Made by a program: the position numbers and the translations under genes. A model generated the notes under the pieces. It was given only the letters and a program-made list of their open reading frames with translations. It was not told where the DNA came from and did no database searches. Below, in pieces: positions 28,705 to 37,232 of a stretch of 64,000 nucleotides of DNA; the first letter of the stretch is position 1; each line of letters opens with the position of its first letter. Source of the stretch: Microvirga soli (GTDB taxonomy: Bacteria > Pseudomonadota > Alphaproteobacteria > Rhizobiales > Beijerinckiaceae); NCBI RefSeq assembly GCF_016734765.1, contig NZ_JAERQE010000002.1, forward strand, positions 186,001-250,000, read 5' to 3'.

Positions 28705-29267
28705 CAACGGCTCCTGATCTGCAGAATGCGATTGCGGCGTGCATCCACGACGACCTCCTGGTAGCGGCGGTCCCGGCTGAGGACGAGAAATTCATAGCGC
28801 CATTCGCCGCTCCAGGATTGGCGCAGGTCGACCTCGAGCACCTGTCCCGGAACAGCCTTCGTGACGGTGGGGAGAATGGTGCTCAAGGCGAGGGCCCAAC
28901 CTTCGGAGACGGCTTGACGGGCATGATCGGAGGACGTGCTGCCCCAGCCTCCGCCATAGGCTCCGGCCGGTGCATCGTCGCCCCCGCGGCCACGCCCTCG
29001 TCCCTGGCCACCGTCGTCATCGCCGCCGCGGCCCCGACCGCGGCCGCCATCGTCTCCGCGACCGCTGTCATCCCCTCCGCCCCGGCCGGAATTGTCACTG
29101 CCGCGCCCGCTGTTGTCGCCGCCCCCACGGCCGCCGCCGTCCCCGCCATGGCCCCCTCCACCTCCGCTGTCGCCATCCTTGGCGATGGCGGCGGTCGGGC
29201 AGAAGTGGTCCAACGTGACGAGGGTCAGGGGAAGCAGAAGCAGAACGATGAGGCGACGCCGTGTCAT
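28704..29267 (-). CDS. Exported Gly/Asp/Arg-rich protein with C-terminal PepSY-like domain
   Basis: 187 residues from ATG 29267, preceded by GGAAAG. A signal peptide (RRRLIVLLLLPLTLVTL...AIA) is followed by about 70 residues made almost only of Gly, Asp, Arg and Ser in GGGDNSGRG/GRGRGRGGDD-type units, then by a folded C-terminal part in which VLEVDLRQSWSGEWRYEFLV and RRYQEVVVDARRNRILQI resemble a PepSY repeat. PepSY proteins are often inhibitors or sensors paired with two-component systems. It is the first gene of the operon with the regulator and kinase. Confidence 0.78.
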   Translation of the reverse strand: MTRRRLIVLLLLPLTLVTLDHFCPTAAIAKDGDSGGGGGHGGDGGGRGGGDNSGRGSDNSGRGGGDDSGRGDDGGRGRGRGGDDDGGQGRGRGRGGDDAPAGAYGGGWGSTSSDHARQAVSEGWALALSTILPTVTKAVPGQVLEVDLRQSWSGEWRYEFLVLSRDRRYQEVVVDARRNRILQIRSR

Positions 29268-29410
29268 GAAGCTTTCCAACGCAACCCAGCATAGCACGCC
29301 CAAACTGATATTTCGCTGACATCTCCCGTCAGGTTGAGGTGCCGGTCTTCATTCAGATTGCTCGGGCATCGGCGCCGATTGAGCCTGCGCCGGATGAATG
29401 GAGAAAGACG

Positions 29411-30106
29411 ATGCTGAAGTCGATCAAGAATGGTCCGAGTGTTCTGGTCCTGGGCGCCATGGTGGCCTCGCTGACGGCGGCCACGATTCCGGCAATGGTT
29501 GCAAGTGCGGTCCTGTCGCCGGTCCTGGCCCGTGGCGGTGGCGACGACGGCGGCAGTGGCCGTGGAGGAGGAGATCGCGGCGGCAGCGACGACAATGGTG
29601 GAGGCCGCGGTGATCATGGCGGCGGAGGCCGTGGCGACCACGGTGGTGGACGAGGTGGCGGTGACGACCGAGGCGGCCGTTCCGACGACAGCGGTGGCCG
29701 CGGCGGACGGGGCGGCGACGACAATGGCCGGGACAATGACGGCGGCCGTGGGCGCGGGCGCGGCGGCGACCATGCCGAACGTGGCGATGATCATGGTCGC
29801 GACAGGACGGACGATCATGGTCGTGGACGCGGCCGGGGTGCCGATGATGGAATGGCGCGCGCCGATGACCACCGGCGGGGCCGCGGAGCGGACGATGCCC
29901 TGATGCAGGGCCAGACGCGAACCCAGACCCGGGATCAGCACCAGACCCGCACCCGGACGCGAGGCGCCGATCATGTGGCGGATGTGCGCAGATCCCGCAC
30001 CCGCGGCGCGGATGATCCCGTCTCTGCGCGGGACGACAACGGCGGCCGCCTCGATCGTGACAAGCGCTTCGAGCCGGGCGACGACCGTCGGGTCAACGGG
30101 CAATAG
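29411..30106 (+). CDS. Exported glycine/arginine/aspartate-rich low-complexity protein
   Basis: 231 residues from ATG 29411, with GGAGAAAGACG upstream. An N-terminal signal-like hydrophobic stretch (VLVLGAMVASLTAATIPAMVA) leads into ~160 residues of repeats such as RGGGD, RGDHGGG, DDHGRGRGRGADD, then a Thr/Arg/Gln section (TRTQTRDQHQTRTRTRG). Acidic and basic residues alternate. The antisense frame is also open, but only this strand has a ribosome site and a signal peptide. It is divergent from the PepSY-two-component operon, whose Gly-rich protein has similar composition. Function unknown; metal binding or wall association are guesses. Confidence 0.65.
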   Translation: MLKSIKNGPSVLVLGAMVASLTAATIPAMVASAVLSPVLARGGGDDGGSGRGGGDRGGSDDNGGGRGDHGGGGRGDHGGGRGGGDDRGGRSDDSGGRGGRGGDDNGRDNDGGRGRGRGGDHAERGDDHGRDRTDDHGRGRGRGADDGMARADDHRRGRGADDALMQGQTRTQTRDQHQTRTRTRGADHVADVRRSRTRGADDPVSARDDNGGRLDRDKRFEPGDDRRVNGQ

Positions 30107-30191
30107 CAAGAATTGCGAGCATGCCGGGTGCGGGATCGGCCCCCTCCTTTCGCATCCGGTTTCGCGCGACGGGCTGAGGCGCCCCCCTGCT

Positions 30192-30737
30192 TCAGTCCGT
30201 CGGCACCCAGAATTGGAGCTTCACGTGTCCGAGCCGGGCATTGTGCCGGACCGCCCCGGAGGCCACGCCGCCATTGGCAAGAATCACCTTACGCGAGGCC
30301 TCATTGTCGTCGTCGCAGGTGATCAGGACCCGCGAAAACCCTTCCTCACGGCAGACGGGCAGGATCATGCGAAGCGCCTGGGTGGCATAGCCGCGCCGCT
30401 GCTTCCACGGCACGATGGTATAGCCGATATGGCCATAGGCGCTGGGCGGCAGCTCTTCCGTGCCACGCTGGAAGCGAAAGCCGATCCGGCCGCAGAATTC
30501 TCCGTCGCTGATCCAGAAGTCGTGCGCGGGCAGGCGGGGAACCTCCCGCCCGTCGGCCAGCCGGATCATCGGGCTGTTGTAGAGATCGTGCAGGAAGCGC
30601 TCAGGGTTGCGGCGCAATTGCCGGAGCTGCTCGCGGCTGACATCCTGGTCGGTGTTGGGCGACCAGCCGCGGGCGAGAGCGTCTTCGTAAGCAGGCAACC
30701 AGGCAAGGCTTGGACGCAGGAGGGTAATGTCGGTCAT
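30192..30737 (-). CDS. GNAT-family N-acetyltransferase
   Basis: 181 residues from ATG 30737; ATG 30755 is an alternative. The GNAT core is visible in SAYGHIGYTIVPWKQRRGYATQ, where QRRGYAT binds acetyl-CoA pyrophosphate, followed by VLITCDDDNEASRKVILANGG, the common RimJ/RimL-like end. The N-terminal region LRPSLAWLPAYEDALARGWSP is shared with a group of uncharacterised bacterial acetyltransferases. It stands between the Gly-rich gene and kup with no clear functional link. Confidence 0.85.
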   Translation of the reverse strand: MTDITLLRPSLAWLPAYEDALARGWSPNTDQDVSREQLRQLRRNPERFLHDLYNSPMIRLADGREVPRLPAHDFWISDGEFCGRIGFRFQRGTEELPPSAYGHIGYTIVPWKQRRGYATQALRMILPVCREEGFSRVLITCDDDNEASRKVILANGGVASGAVRHNARLGHVKLQFWVPTD

Positions 30738-30779
30738 GGCGCCCGAAGGTGACATCAGGCTGCCATGACGGCAACAGGC

Positions 30780-32726
30780 TTACACCGTCACCTGGGTTCC
30801 CACCTCGACCACGCGCCCAGTGGGAATCTGGAAGAAGTCCGTAGCGTCGCTGGCCGATTTCGCGAGGCTGATGAACAGCTTGTCCTGCCAGAGCGGCATG
30901 CCCGACTGGCTCGCCGGCCGGATCGAGCGCCGCGACAGGAAGAACGACGTCGCCATGATGTCGAACTTGAAGCCCTGCTTGCGCAGGATCGCCAGCCCGC
31001 GCGGGATGTTGGGCGTCTCCATGTAGCCGTAGCTCAGGCGGATCCGCCAGAACGAATCGCCCACATGCTCGATGGAGACGCGGTCCTCGTCCTCCACGCG
31101 GGGAATGTCCGCGCTGTTGACGGTCAGGATCACGTTCTTTTCGTGCAGCACCTTGTTGTGCTTGAGATTGTGCAGGAGGGCGGCGGGCGCAGTGTCCGGA
31201 TCGCTCGTGAGGAACACGGCCGTGCCCTTCACCCGGTGCGGCGGGCTCTTCTCGAGCATCTGCACCAGCTCGACGAAGGGCACGTCGACCTTGCGGGTTT
31301 TCTCGAACAGGATCCGGGTTCCCTTCACCCAGGTGAACATGACCAGGAAGAACGTGCCGGCAATCAGCAGGGGCACGTAGCCGCCGTCCAGGAGTTTCAC
31401 GAGGTTCGAGGACAGGAAGGTGAGGTCGATGAGCAGAAGGGGGATCATCACCAGCCCGGTCTTCACCGGACCCCAGCCCCAGCTCCGGCTCATCACGACG
31501 CAGGCAAGCAGGGTGGTCACGACCATGGTGCCGAACACCGCGATGCCATAGGCGCTGGCAAGGCTGCTCGACGAGCCGAACAGCACCACGAGGGTCACAA
31601 CCGCAGCAAGCAGCAGCCAGTTCACACGCGGCAGATAGATCTGCCCCTGGTGCGTCTCCGATGTGAAACGCACTTCGAGGCGCGGCAGGATGCCGAGCTG
31701 GATCGCCTGCCGGGTCAGCGAGAAGGCTCCGGTGATGACAGCCTGGCTCGCCACGATGGTGGCGAGCGTCGCAAGGATGACCAGCGGCAGAAGCAGCCAC
31801 GGAGGCGCCAGCAGGAAGAACGGGTTCGCGATGGTCTCAGGGTTCGACAGGACAAGGGCGCCCTGGCCGAGATAGTTCAAGGCAAGGGCCGGAAAGACCA
31901 CCGTTCCCCAGGCCATGCGGATCGGCTTGCGGCCGAAATGGCCCAGATCCGCATAGAGGGCCTCGGCTCCCGTCACCGCAAGGCAGACGCTGCCCAGGAT
32001 CGCGAAGGCGGTTCCTGGATGCGTGACCAGGAAGGACACCCCGTAATACGGGTTGAAGGCGAGCAGCACCTCCCAGTCGTCGGCGATATGCAGGACGCCA
32101 AGACCCGCCATGGTCACAAACCACAGAAGGGTGAGCGGCCCGAAGAAGGCCGCTACCTTGCCGGTGCCGCGGCTCTGGACGGCAAACAGGCCGACGAGGA
32201 TCACCAGGGCGCCCGGCAGAACATAGCTCTCGAACGAGGGGGCGACGAGCTTCAGGCCTTCCAGGGCGGAGAGCACGGAGATGGCCGGGGTGATGGCGGC
32301 GTCACCATAGAACAGGGCCGCTCCGGCCATGCCCATCACGAGCACGGGCAGGCTCCGGCGGCCGAGGGCGAGCTGCGTCAGGGCGACCAGGGTCAGAGAG
32401 CCGCCCTCGCCCTTGTTGTCAGCCCGCAGCAGCAGAATAACGTATTTGACCGTGACCGTGAGGATCAGCGCCCAGAGCAGCAGCGACAGGATGCTGATCA
32501 CCAGTTCGCGGGTCAGGTCGACCGGGACACCATGATGGCCTCCGGTGGCGGCTGCCACCGTCTCACGCATGGCATAGAGCGGGCTGGTGCCGATATCGCC
32601 ATAGACGACGCCGATGGCGCCAAGAGTCAGGGTCCAGAAGCTCGCCTTGTGGTGGCTTTCGGGAAGAGTCGCCTCTGGGACTGCGGAATCCGCATGTCCG
32701 GGAACGACGGCGTGCTGTTCTGCCAT
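30780..32726 (-). CDS. kup: Potassium uptake protein Kup
   Basis: 648 residues from ATG 32726; the frame is open further upstream but without a good start. About twelve membrane helices occupy residues ~25-430, with the K+ transporter signature [18 protein letters not shown] at the first helix, and a cytosolic C-terminal domain follows. Kup proteins import K+ with protons across the inner membrane and work at low pH or low turgor. No riboswitch-like element was recognised upstream. Confidence 0.95.
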   Translation of the reverse strand: MAEQHAVVPGHADSAVPEATLPESHHKASFWTLTLGAIGVVYGDIGTSPLYAMRETVAAATGGHHGVPVDLTRELVISILSLLLWALILTVTVKYVILLLRADNKGEGGSLTLVALTQLALGRRSLPVLVMGMAGAALFYGDAAITPAISVLSALEGLKLVAPSFESYVLPGALVILVGLFAVQSRGTGKVAAFFGPLTLLWFVTMAGLGVLHIADDWEVLLAFNPYYGVSFLVTHPGTAFAILGSVCLAVTGAEALYADLGHFGRKPIRMAWGTVVFPALALNYLGQGALVLSNPETIANPFFLLAPPWLLLPLVILATLATIVASQAVITGAFSLTRQAIQLGILPRLEVRFTSETHQGQIYLPRVNWLLLAAVVTLVVLFGSSSSLASAYGIAVFGTMVVTTLLACVVMSRSWGWGPVKTGLVMIPLLLIDLTFLSSNLVKLLDGGYVPLLIAGTFFLVMFTWVKGTRILFEKTRKVDVPFVELVQMLEKSPPHRVKGTAVFLTSDPDTAPAALLHNLKHNKVLHEKNVILTVNSADIPRVEDEDRVSIEHVGDSFWRIRLSYGYMETPNIPRGLAILRKQGFKFDIMATSFFLSRRSIRPASQSGMPLWQDKLFISLAKSASDATDFFQIPTGRVVEVGTQVTV

Positions 32727-32908
32727 GGGTGTTTTTCTTTGCGGACGTGTCCGCGGACGGCCCTTGTTCAAGTCATTTTGCAATCGACGAAGGGCGCCCT
32801 TTTCAAAGAGCGCGGCGGCCGTCATTGCCGGCGCGGCAGGCTTCTAGCATATCGTGCCTGAGCTTAAAACGGAATTTCTCTCAAGGTTCCATGGTCAAGC
32901 TTGCGGCT

Positions 32909-34195
32909 TCATTCGGCAGCGTCGCGACCGGGCTGGCCGTAGTTCCTGTCGATGTAGTCGATGACGATCTTCTGAAAGTCCTGGGCCAGCGTCGGCCCGC
33001 GCAGGGTCATGGCCTTCTTGCCGTCGATGAAGACCGGGGCCGCCGGCTGCTCGCCGGTGCCGGGAAGCGAGATGCCAATATTGGCATGCTTCGACTCGCC
33101 CGGCCCGTTCACGATGCAGCCCATCACGGCCACGTTCAGGTTCTCGACGCCCGGATGGGTGCGGCGCCATTCCGGCATCGAGGTGGAGATCCAGGTCTGG
33201 ATGTCGCGCGCCAGCTCCTGGAACACCGACGAGGTGGTGCGCCCGCAACCCGGGCAGGCGGCCACCAGGGGCACGAAGGTGCGGAACCCCATGGTCTGAA
33301 GCAGTTCCTGGGCTGTTTTCACCTCCACGGTCCGGTCGCCGCCGGGCTCCGGCGTCAGGGAGAAGCGGATCGTGTCGCCGATGCCCTGCTGGAGCAGGAT
33401 GCCGATGGCGGCGGAAGAAGCCACGATGCCCTTCGAGCCCATGCCGGCCTCGGTCAGGCCGAGATGGATAGCGTAGTCGGAGCGGCGGGCGAGATCCTGA
33501 TACACGGCGATCAGGTCCTGCACGGCCGAAACCTTGGCCGAGAGAATGATCCGGTCGCGTGCGAGGCCGATCTCCTCCGCGCGGGCGGCCGACAGCAGCG
33601 CTGACTGGATCATCGCCTCGCGGGTGACCCAACGCATGTCTCGCGGGCGGGCCGAGGCCGCGTTCTGGTTCATCAGATGGGTGAGCAGCTCCTGATCGAG
33701 GGAGCCCCAATTGGCCCCGATGCGCACGGCCTTATCGTGCCGGATCGCCTGTTCGACGATCGCGCCGAACTGCCGGTCCTTCTTTTCCTTGAAGCCCACA
33801 TTGCCGGGGTTGATCCGGTACTTGGCCAGCGCCTCGGCGCAGGCCGGGTGATCGGCGAGAAGCTGGTGGCCGATATAGTGGAAGTCGCCCACGAGGGGCA
33901 CGTCGACGCCGAGCCGGTCGAGCCGTTCGCGGATCCTCGGCACGGCGGCTGCCGCCTCGTCGCGGTCGACCGTGATGCGCACGATCTCGGAGCCAGCCTG
34001 GGCGAGCGCCGCCACCTGGGCGACGGTGGCGTCCACATCCGCCGTGTCCGTGTTGGTCATCGACTGGACCACGATGGGCGCGCCGCCGCCGACCATCACG
34101 GAGCCCACACGCACGCCCACCGTGCGGTGGCGCGGCGCGGGACCTGCCGAGCTCTCGGAGGCGGGATCGGTCTCAGGAGACGAGATGAAGGACAT
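32909..34195 (-). CDS. ispG: 4-hydroxy-3-methylbut-2-en-1-yl diphosphate synthase (flavodoxin)
   Basis: 428 residues from ATG 34195; a longer form would need TTG 34246. It converts MEcPP to HMBPP in the non-mevalonate isoprenoid pathway using a 4Fe-4S cluster. Cluster cysteines are in ACPGCGRTT and GCIVNGPGE. The N-terminal [19 protein letters not shown] and RINPGNVG are family hallmarks. With ispA at 25666 this window has two steps of the same pathway, though far apart. Confidence 0.96.
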   Translation of the reverse strand: MSFISSPETDPASESSAGPAPRHRTVGVRVGSVMVGGGAPIVVQSMTNTDTADVDATVAQVAALAQAGSEIVRITVDRDEAAAAVPRIRERLDRLGVDVPLVGDFHYIGHQLLADHPACAEALAKYRINPGNVGFKEKKDRQFGAIVEQAIRHDKAVRIGANWGSLDQELLTHLMNQNAASARPRDMRWVTREAMIQSALLSAARAEEIGLARDRIILSAKVSAVQDLIAVYQDLARRSDYAIHLGLTEAGMGSKGIVASSAAIGILLQQGIGDTIRFSLTPEPGGDRTVEVKTAQELLQTMGFRTFVPLVAACPGCGRTTSSVFQELARDIQTWISTSMPEWRRTHPGVENLNVAVMGCIVNGPGESKHANIGISLPGTGEQPAAPVFIDGKKAMTLRGPTLAQDFQKIVIDYIDRNYGQPGRDAAE

Positions 34196-34270
34196 GCTGC
34201 AACCCACGACGGCAGCTCCGGGCTGCCGCCGTTTAGCTGATGCCAAAAGCCCCCGTCGTCAAGCGCGGCT

Positions 34271-34316
34271 TAGAGCATCAGACCCAAAAGTGGATCTGCG
34301 CTTTTAGGATTCATCC
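34271..34316 (+). repeat. Dispersed intergenic hairpin repeat, copy C
   Basis: Begins TAGAGCATCAGACCCAAAAG, with AAAAG and CTTTT arms around TGGATCTGCG. It is nearly the same as copy B read on its minus strand and overlaps the end of the Fur-family gene. Confidence 0.75.
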
Positions 34317-34817
34317 GAGAACATCCTGGCAGTGCTGGCACCGCCCGGTGATCTCAAGGGCGCGGCTCAGGGGCTGATAGCCCTGCTCCGTCAGCACCTT
34401 GCGGACGGTCTCGGCCACGTCGGAGCAGGTGATCTCGGTTGCTTCGCCGCAGCCCTCGCAAATCAGGAAGGCTGGGATCCTGTGGCTGCCGGTGCTGGCG
34501 ATGTAGGCGTTCCGGCTAGCCAAGCGATGGGCCAGCCCCTGCTCGATCAGGAAGTCGAGAGCGCGGTAGACGGTAATGGGGGCCATCCTCCGCCCCTGGG
34601 ATGCCAGAACATCCGCAAGGTCGTAAGCGCCGAGCGGCTTGGGGGCGCCGAGAAGCACCTCGAGCACGCGCCGGCGGATCGGCGTCAGCCGCACGCCCTT
34701 GGCCCGGCACAGAGCCTCGGATTCCGCCAGGGCTTTCCCGGTGCTGGAAGCTTGGGACACCTGGAAGCGAGCATTGTCGCCGGGAAGGGGGTGCTGCAGA
34801 GACGGAGCGTGGACCAT
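34311..34817 (-). CDS. zur: Fur-family regulator, Zur-like
   Basis: 168 residues from ATG 34817, which has AGAGGGA upstream. The winged helix spans about 40-110 (RLTPIRRRVLEVLLGAPKPL, APITVYRALDFLIEQG). Zinc-binding cysteine pairs are in ICEGCGEATE and the C-terminal RCQHCQDV. The absence of a His-rich iron site and the RLASRNAYIAS segment favour Zur, the zinc-responsive repressor of zinc uptake genes, over Fur. Two inverted repeats just upstream may be its own operators. No znuABC genes are in the window. Confidence 0.82.
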   Translation of the reverse strand: MVHAPSLQHPLPGDNARFQVSQASSTGKALAESEALCRAKGVRLTPIRRRVLEVLLGAPKPLGAYDLADVLASQGRRMAPITVYRALDFLIEQGLAHRLASRNAYIASTGSHRIPAFLICEGCGEATEITCSDVAETVRKVLTEQGYQPLSRALEITGRCQHCQDVLG

Positions 34818-34859
34818 CGGGATCCCTCTTCGAATAAGGCTGAAAGCGGTACGGCGCCA

Positions 34860-34876
34860 CACCTGCAAATCAGGTG
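34860..34876. promoter_or_regulatory. Inverted repeat upstream of the Zur-like gene
   Basis: CACCTG and CAGGTG are exact complements with a 5-nt spacer (CAAAT), 43 bp before the start codon. It could be an operator or part of the leader hairpin. Confidence 0.35.
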
Positions 34877-34892
34877 CATCCACCTCGTTCAT

Positions 34893-34913
34893 ATAGGTTA
34901 TAACACTACCTAT
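34893..34913. promoter_or_regulatory. Candidate Zur box upstream of the Zur-like gene
   Basis: The 21-bp AT-rich element has arms ATAGGT and ACCTAT and contains GTTATAAC, itself a palindrome. Zur sites in proteobacteria are AT-rich palindromes built on GTTATAntATAAC. The position fits autoregulation. Confidence 0.45.
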
Positions 34914-34979
34914 TTTGAGGGGTAAACAGCAAACTCGATGGTCAGGGCGATAAAATGCCGGCCTATCTCTGAAGCCGGA

Positions 34980-35630
34980 TCACGGCTGCCTGAAACGCCA
35001 GACGCTCGATTTCTTGATATCGGAATCCTCAAGGGTGCGGGTCACCGGCACCTCAAAGGCGGCTAAGTTCTCAAGCCTGTCCTTCGGCAGGTAGCTGCGC
35101 CCAGGGTCGCCGATCAGGACCGTCGCACCCCGGTTGCTCAAGGCCAGCAGCCACTCGATCACGCGGGCGGCGAGATCCTGCTCGTAGCAGATGTCGCCGG
35201 CGAGCACCGTATCCCATCCCCCGTCCTGCCCGACGATGTCGGCGGCCAATGGAGTGACGGCAACGCCGTTGGCCTGCGCATTCACGCCGATGGCCGCGAC
35301 GGCGAAGGGGTCGATGTCGCAGGCGGTCACCTCGGCGGCGCCTGCCTTCATGGCCGCGATGGCCACAAGCCCTGAGCCGGAGGCGAAATCGAGCACGCGC
35401 CGGCCACGCACCGTCTCGGGTTGATCGAGGATATAGCGCGCCAGCGCCTGCCCTCCGGCCCAGGCGAAGGCCCAGAAGGGGGGAGGAAGGCCGATCTCGC
35501 CCAGTTCCTCCTCGGTCTTCTGCCACAGCTCCGTGGCTTCATCCGCCACGTGCAGCATGATCTCCGGTGCATGGGGCACCGGACGGAGCCGGGTCTCGGC
35601 GAGGATGAAGGCGACCGGATCGGCGATCAT
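34980..35630 (-). CDS. SAM-dependent lysine methyltransferase, METTL20/ETF-beta type
   Basis: 216 residues. PPPFWAFAWAGGQALARYIL followed by VLDFASGSGLVAIAAM, CDIDPFA and VLAGDICYEQDLA is the pattern of METTL20-like methyltransferases, including a bacterial homologue reported in Agrobacterium that methylates the beta subunit of electron transfer flavoprotein. GDPGRSYLPKDRL is also typical. Its start overlaps the stop of the upstream glycosyltransferase (ATGA), so the two are coupled. Target assignment rests on family knowledge only; no ETF genes are near. Confidence 0.82.
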   Translation of the reverse strand: MIADPVAFILAETRLRPVPHAPEIMLHVADEATELWQKTEEELGEIGLPPPFWAFAWAGGQALARYILDQPETVRGRRVLDFASGSGLVAIAAMKAGAAEVTACDIDPFAVAAIGVNAQANGVAVTPLAADIVGQDGGWDTVLAGDICYEQDLAARVIEWLLALSNRGATVLIGDPGRSYLPKDRLENLAAFEVPVTRTLEDSDIKKSSVWRFRQP

Positions 35631-36799
35631 GAGGCCAGCATGGAGCGGTACAGCTCTTTGACGCTCTCCATGACGTCCCGTTCCGTGAAACCGTCGAGAA
35701 CCCGGGCGCGGGCGGCCTGGCCCGTGAGGGCGAGGCGATCCGGCTCTTGAGCCAGGGTGATCAAGGCCTCGGACAAGGCTGCGGCATCGCCGGGCGGCAC
35801 GAGCAGCCCCTCGACATCGTGCCGCACGAGGGTCCGGCAGCCGGGCACGTCCGTGGTGACGATGGCACGACCGCAGGCGGCCGCCTCCAGCAGCGTGCGC
35901 GGCAGGCCTTCGCCGCCGCGGGAGGGCAGGCAGGCCACATGGTGCTCACGCCAAACACCCGCGATGTCCCGCGTCGCGCCATGCCAGGCGATGCCAGGCT
36001 CCGCGCTCCAGGCCTTCAGGGTCGCTTCGGGAATCGCCTTCGGATTCGACGGGTCAGGAGCCCCATAGAGGGAGAGCTCGATGGGCGCGCCATTCGCCCG
36101 CGCCATGCGAACCGCCTCCACGGCCACGTCGATGCCCTTGGACCAGAGCATGCGGGCAACCACGGCGACCTTGAGCGGCGGCTGAACCGGCAGAGGCTCA
36201 GGCTTGAGGGCCTCGGGATCGACGCCGGCGCCACCCAGGATGGTGACGCGGGCCTCGGCCGGATCGAGGCCAAGAAGCTTCGGATCGTCGGTGTTCTCGA
36301 ACACGTACCGGGTCCGGCCCGTCTGGAGGCCGCGCATCAGCAGGCGGATCGCCCGCTGCGACAGGCGCCCGACCGTGTCGGTACGGGTGCCGATGAACCC
36401 AAGGCCCGTGAGCGCATAGACCCGTCGCCCGACACCGGCGAGCGTAGCGGCAAAACCACCGAGCAGGATGCCCTTGATGGCAATGCAGTGGACGATATCG
36501 GCCTTTTCGGCCTTGAGGATCGCGGCCAGCTGGCCGGAGGCATCGCCCATGGTGATGGGGTTGAGGCTGCGGCGCTCGATGTCGAGCGGCACGACCTTCG
36601 CGCCCAGAGCCTCGATCACCTCCCGGTGCGCCCGCACCCGTGTGACTACCGTCACGGCAAGCCCCAGCTCGCGGGCGGCTCTCACCATCGGCAGGAAGTG
36701 GGAGGCGAAGAACCAGTCCTCGGTGACGACGAAGACGAGCTTGCGGCCTTGAATGTCAGGAGAAGGAATGGAGGGCAAAGGACGATCCGGGTGAAGCAA
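35627..36799 (-). CDS. Glycosyltransferase family 4
   Basis: 390 residues. A GT-B fold: the N-terminal part has VVTEDWFFASHFLPMVRAAR and ALTGLGFIGT, the C-terminal part VVARMLWSKGIDVAVEAVR, LPSRGGEGLPRTLLEAAACG with the EX7E motif, and GLLVPPGD. The start is inferred as TTG 36799, because it has AAGGA 5 nt upstream and no Met codon occurs between the conserved part and 36922, which would overlap the divergent SemiSWEET gene. The N-terminus reads like WbpX/PglA-type exopolysaccharide or LPS sugar transferases. Donor and acceptor unknown. Confidence 0.85.
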   Translation of the reverse strand: MLHPDRPLPSIPSPDIQGRKLVFVVTEDWFFASHFLPMVRAARELGLAVTVVTRVRAHREVIEALGAKVVPLDIERRSLNPITMGDASGQLAAILKAEKADIVHCIAIKGILLGGFAATLAGVGRRVYALTGLGFIGTRTDTVGRLSQRAIRLLMRGLQTGRTRYVFENTDDPKLLGLDPAEARVTILGGAGVDPEALKPEPLPVQPPLKVAVVARMLWSKGIDVAVEAVRMARANGAPIELSLYGAPDPSNPKAIPEATLKAWSAEPGIAWHGATRDIAGVWREHHVACLPSRGGEGLPRTLLEAAACGRAIVTTDVPGCRTLVRHDVEGLLVPPGDAAALSEALITLAQEPDRLALTGQAARARVLDGFTERDVMESVKELYRSMLAS

Positions 36800-36887
36800 G
36801 GCGTCCTTGTAACCCCCCCGCGCGGGGAAAGGGAACTCCCCCTGGCGGCACCCGTTGCCGTTGTCTTGATGAACGGGAGCGTCGCAG

Positions 36888-37205
36888 ATGGAGGGCTGGC
36901 TGCCAACGATCCTGGCAACCATTGCTGGAATCCTTTCAACCTCAAGCTTCGTGCCTCAGGTGCTGAAAGCGTGGCGGGAGCGCGACACGCGGGCGATCTC
37001 CAAGCACATGTATATGGTTACCGTCACGGCCTTCGTCCTGTGGACGGTTTATGGATTCCTGATCGGCAGCTGGCCCATCATGATCTTCAACCTGCTCAGC
37101 CTGGGATTGAGCGCCACCATTCTCATCCTCAAGATCCGCAATGATCGAAGCCAGCCCCGCGCGTCAGGAACACGCAGGGAACCCGAAGTGGCGCGACCCG
37201 GTTGA
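36888..37205 (+). CDS. SemiSWEET sugar transporter
   Basis: 105 residues with three membrane helices: TILATIAGILSTSSFVPQV, MYMVTVTAFVLWTVYGFLIG and MIFNLLSLGLSATILILKI. The PQ motif in FVPQVLKAWRERDTRAIS is the family hinge. SemiSWEETs dimerise to form a facilitative sugar pore in the inner membrane. A polar C-terminal tail follows. It is divergent from the glycosyltransferase and lies 27 bp before topoisomerase IB. Confidence 0.9.
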   Translation: MEGWLPTILATIAGILSTSSFVPQVLKAWRERDTRAISKHMYMVTVTAFVLWTVYGFLIGSWPIMIFNLLSLGLSATILILKIRNDRSQPRASGTRREPEVARPG

Positions 37206-37232
37206 CGTTCTGCTCTTCAGACAAGGCGCGCC

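Noticed and set aside
29264-30109. 281-codon frame antisense to the Gly-rich exported protein
   Set aside because: Long runs of Ala/Val/Thr arise from the repetitive GC-rich DNA. Only the plus strand has a ribosome site and signal peptide.
30765-32861. 698-codon open frame antisense to kup
   Set aside because: Highly charged and repetitive with no recognisable domain; kup on the minus strand has a full set of membrane helices and the family signature.
32727-32908. Riboswitch upstream of kup
   Set aside because: Potassium genes elsewhere carry c-di-AMP riboswitches, but the 182 bp here shows no matching conserved core, only a 12-bp palindrome at 32790-32801.
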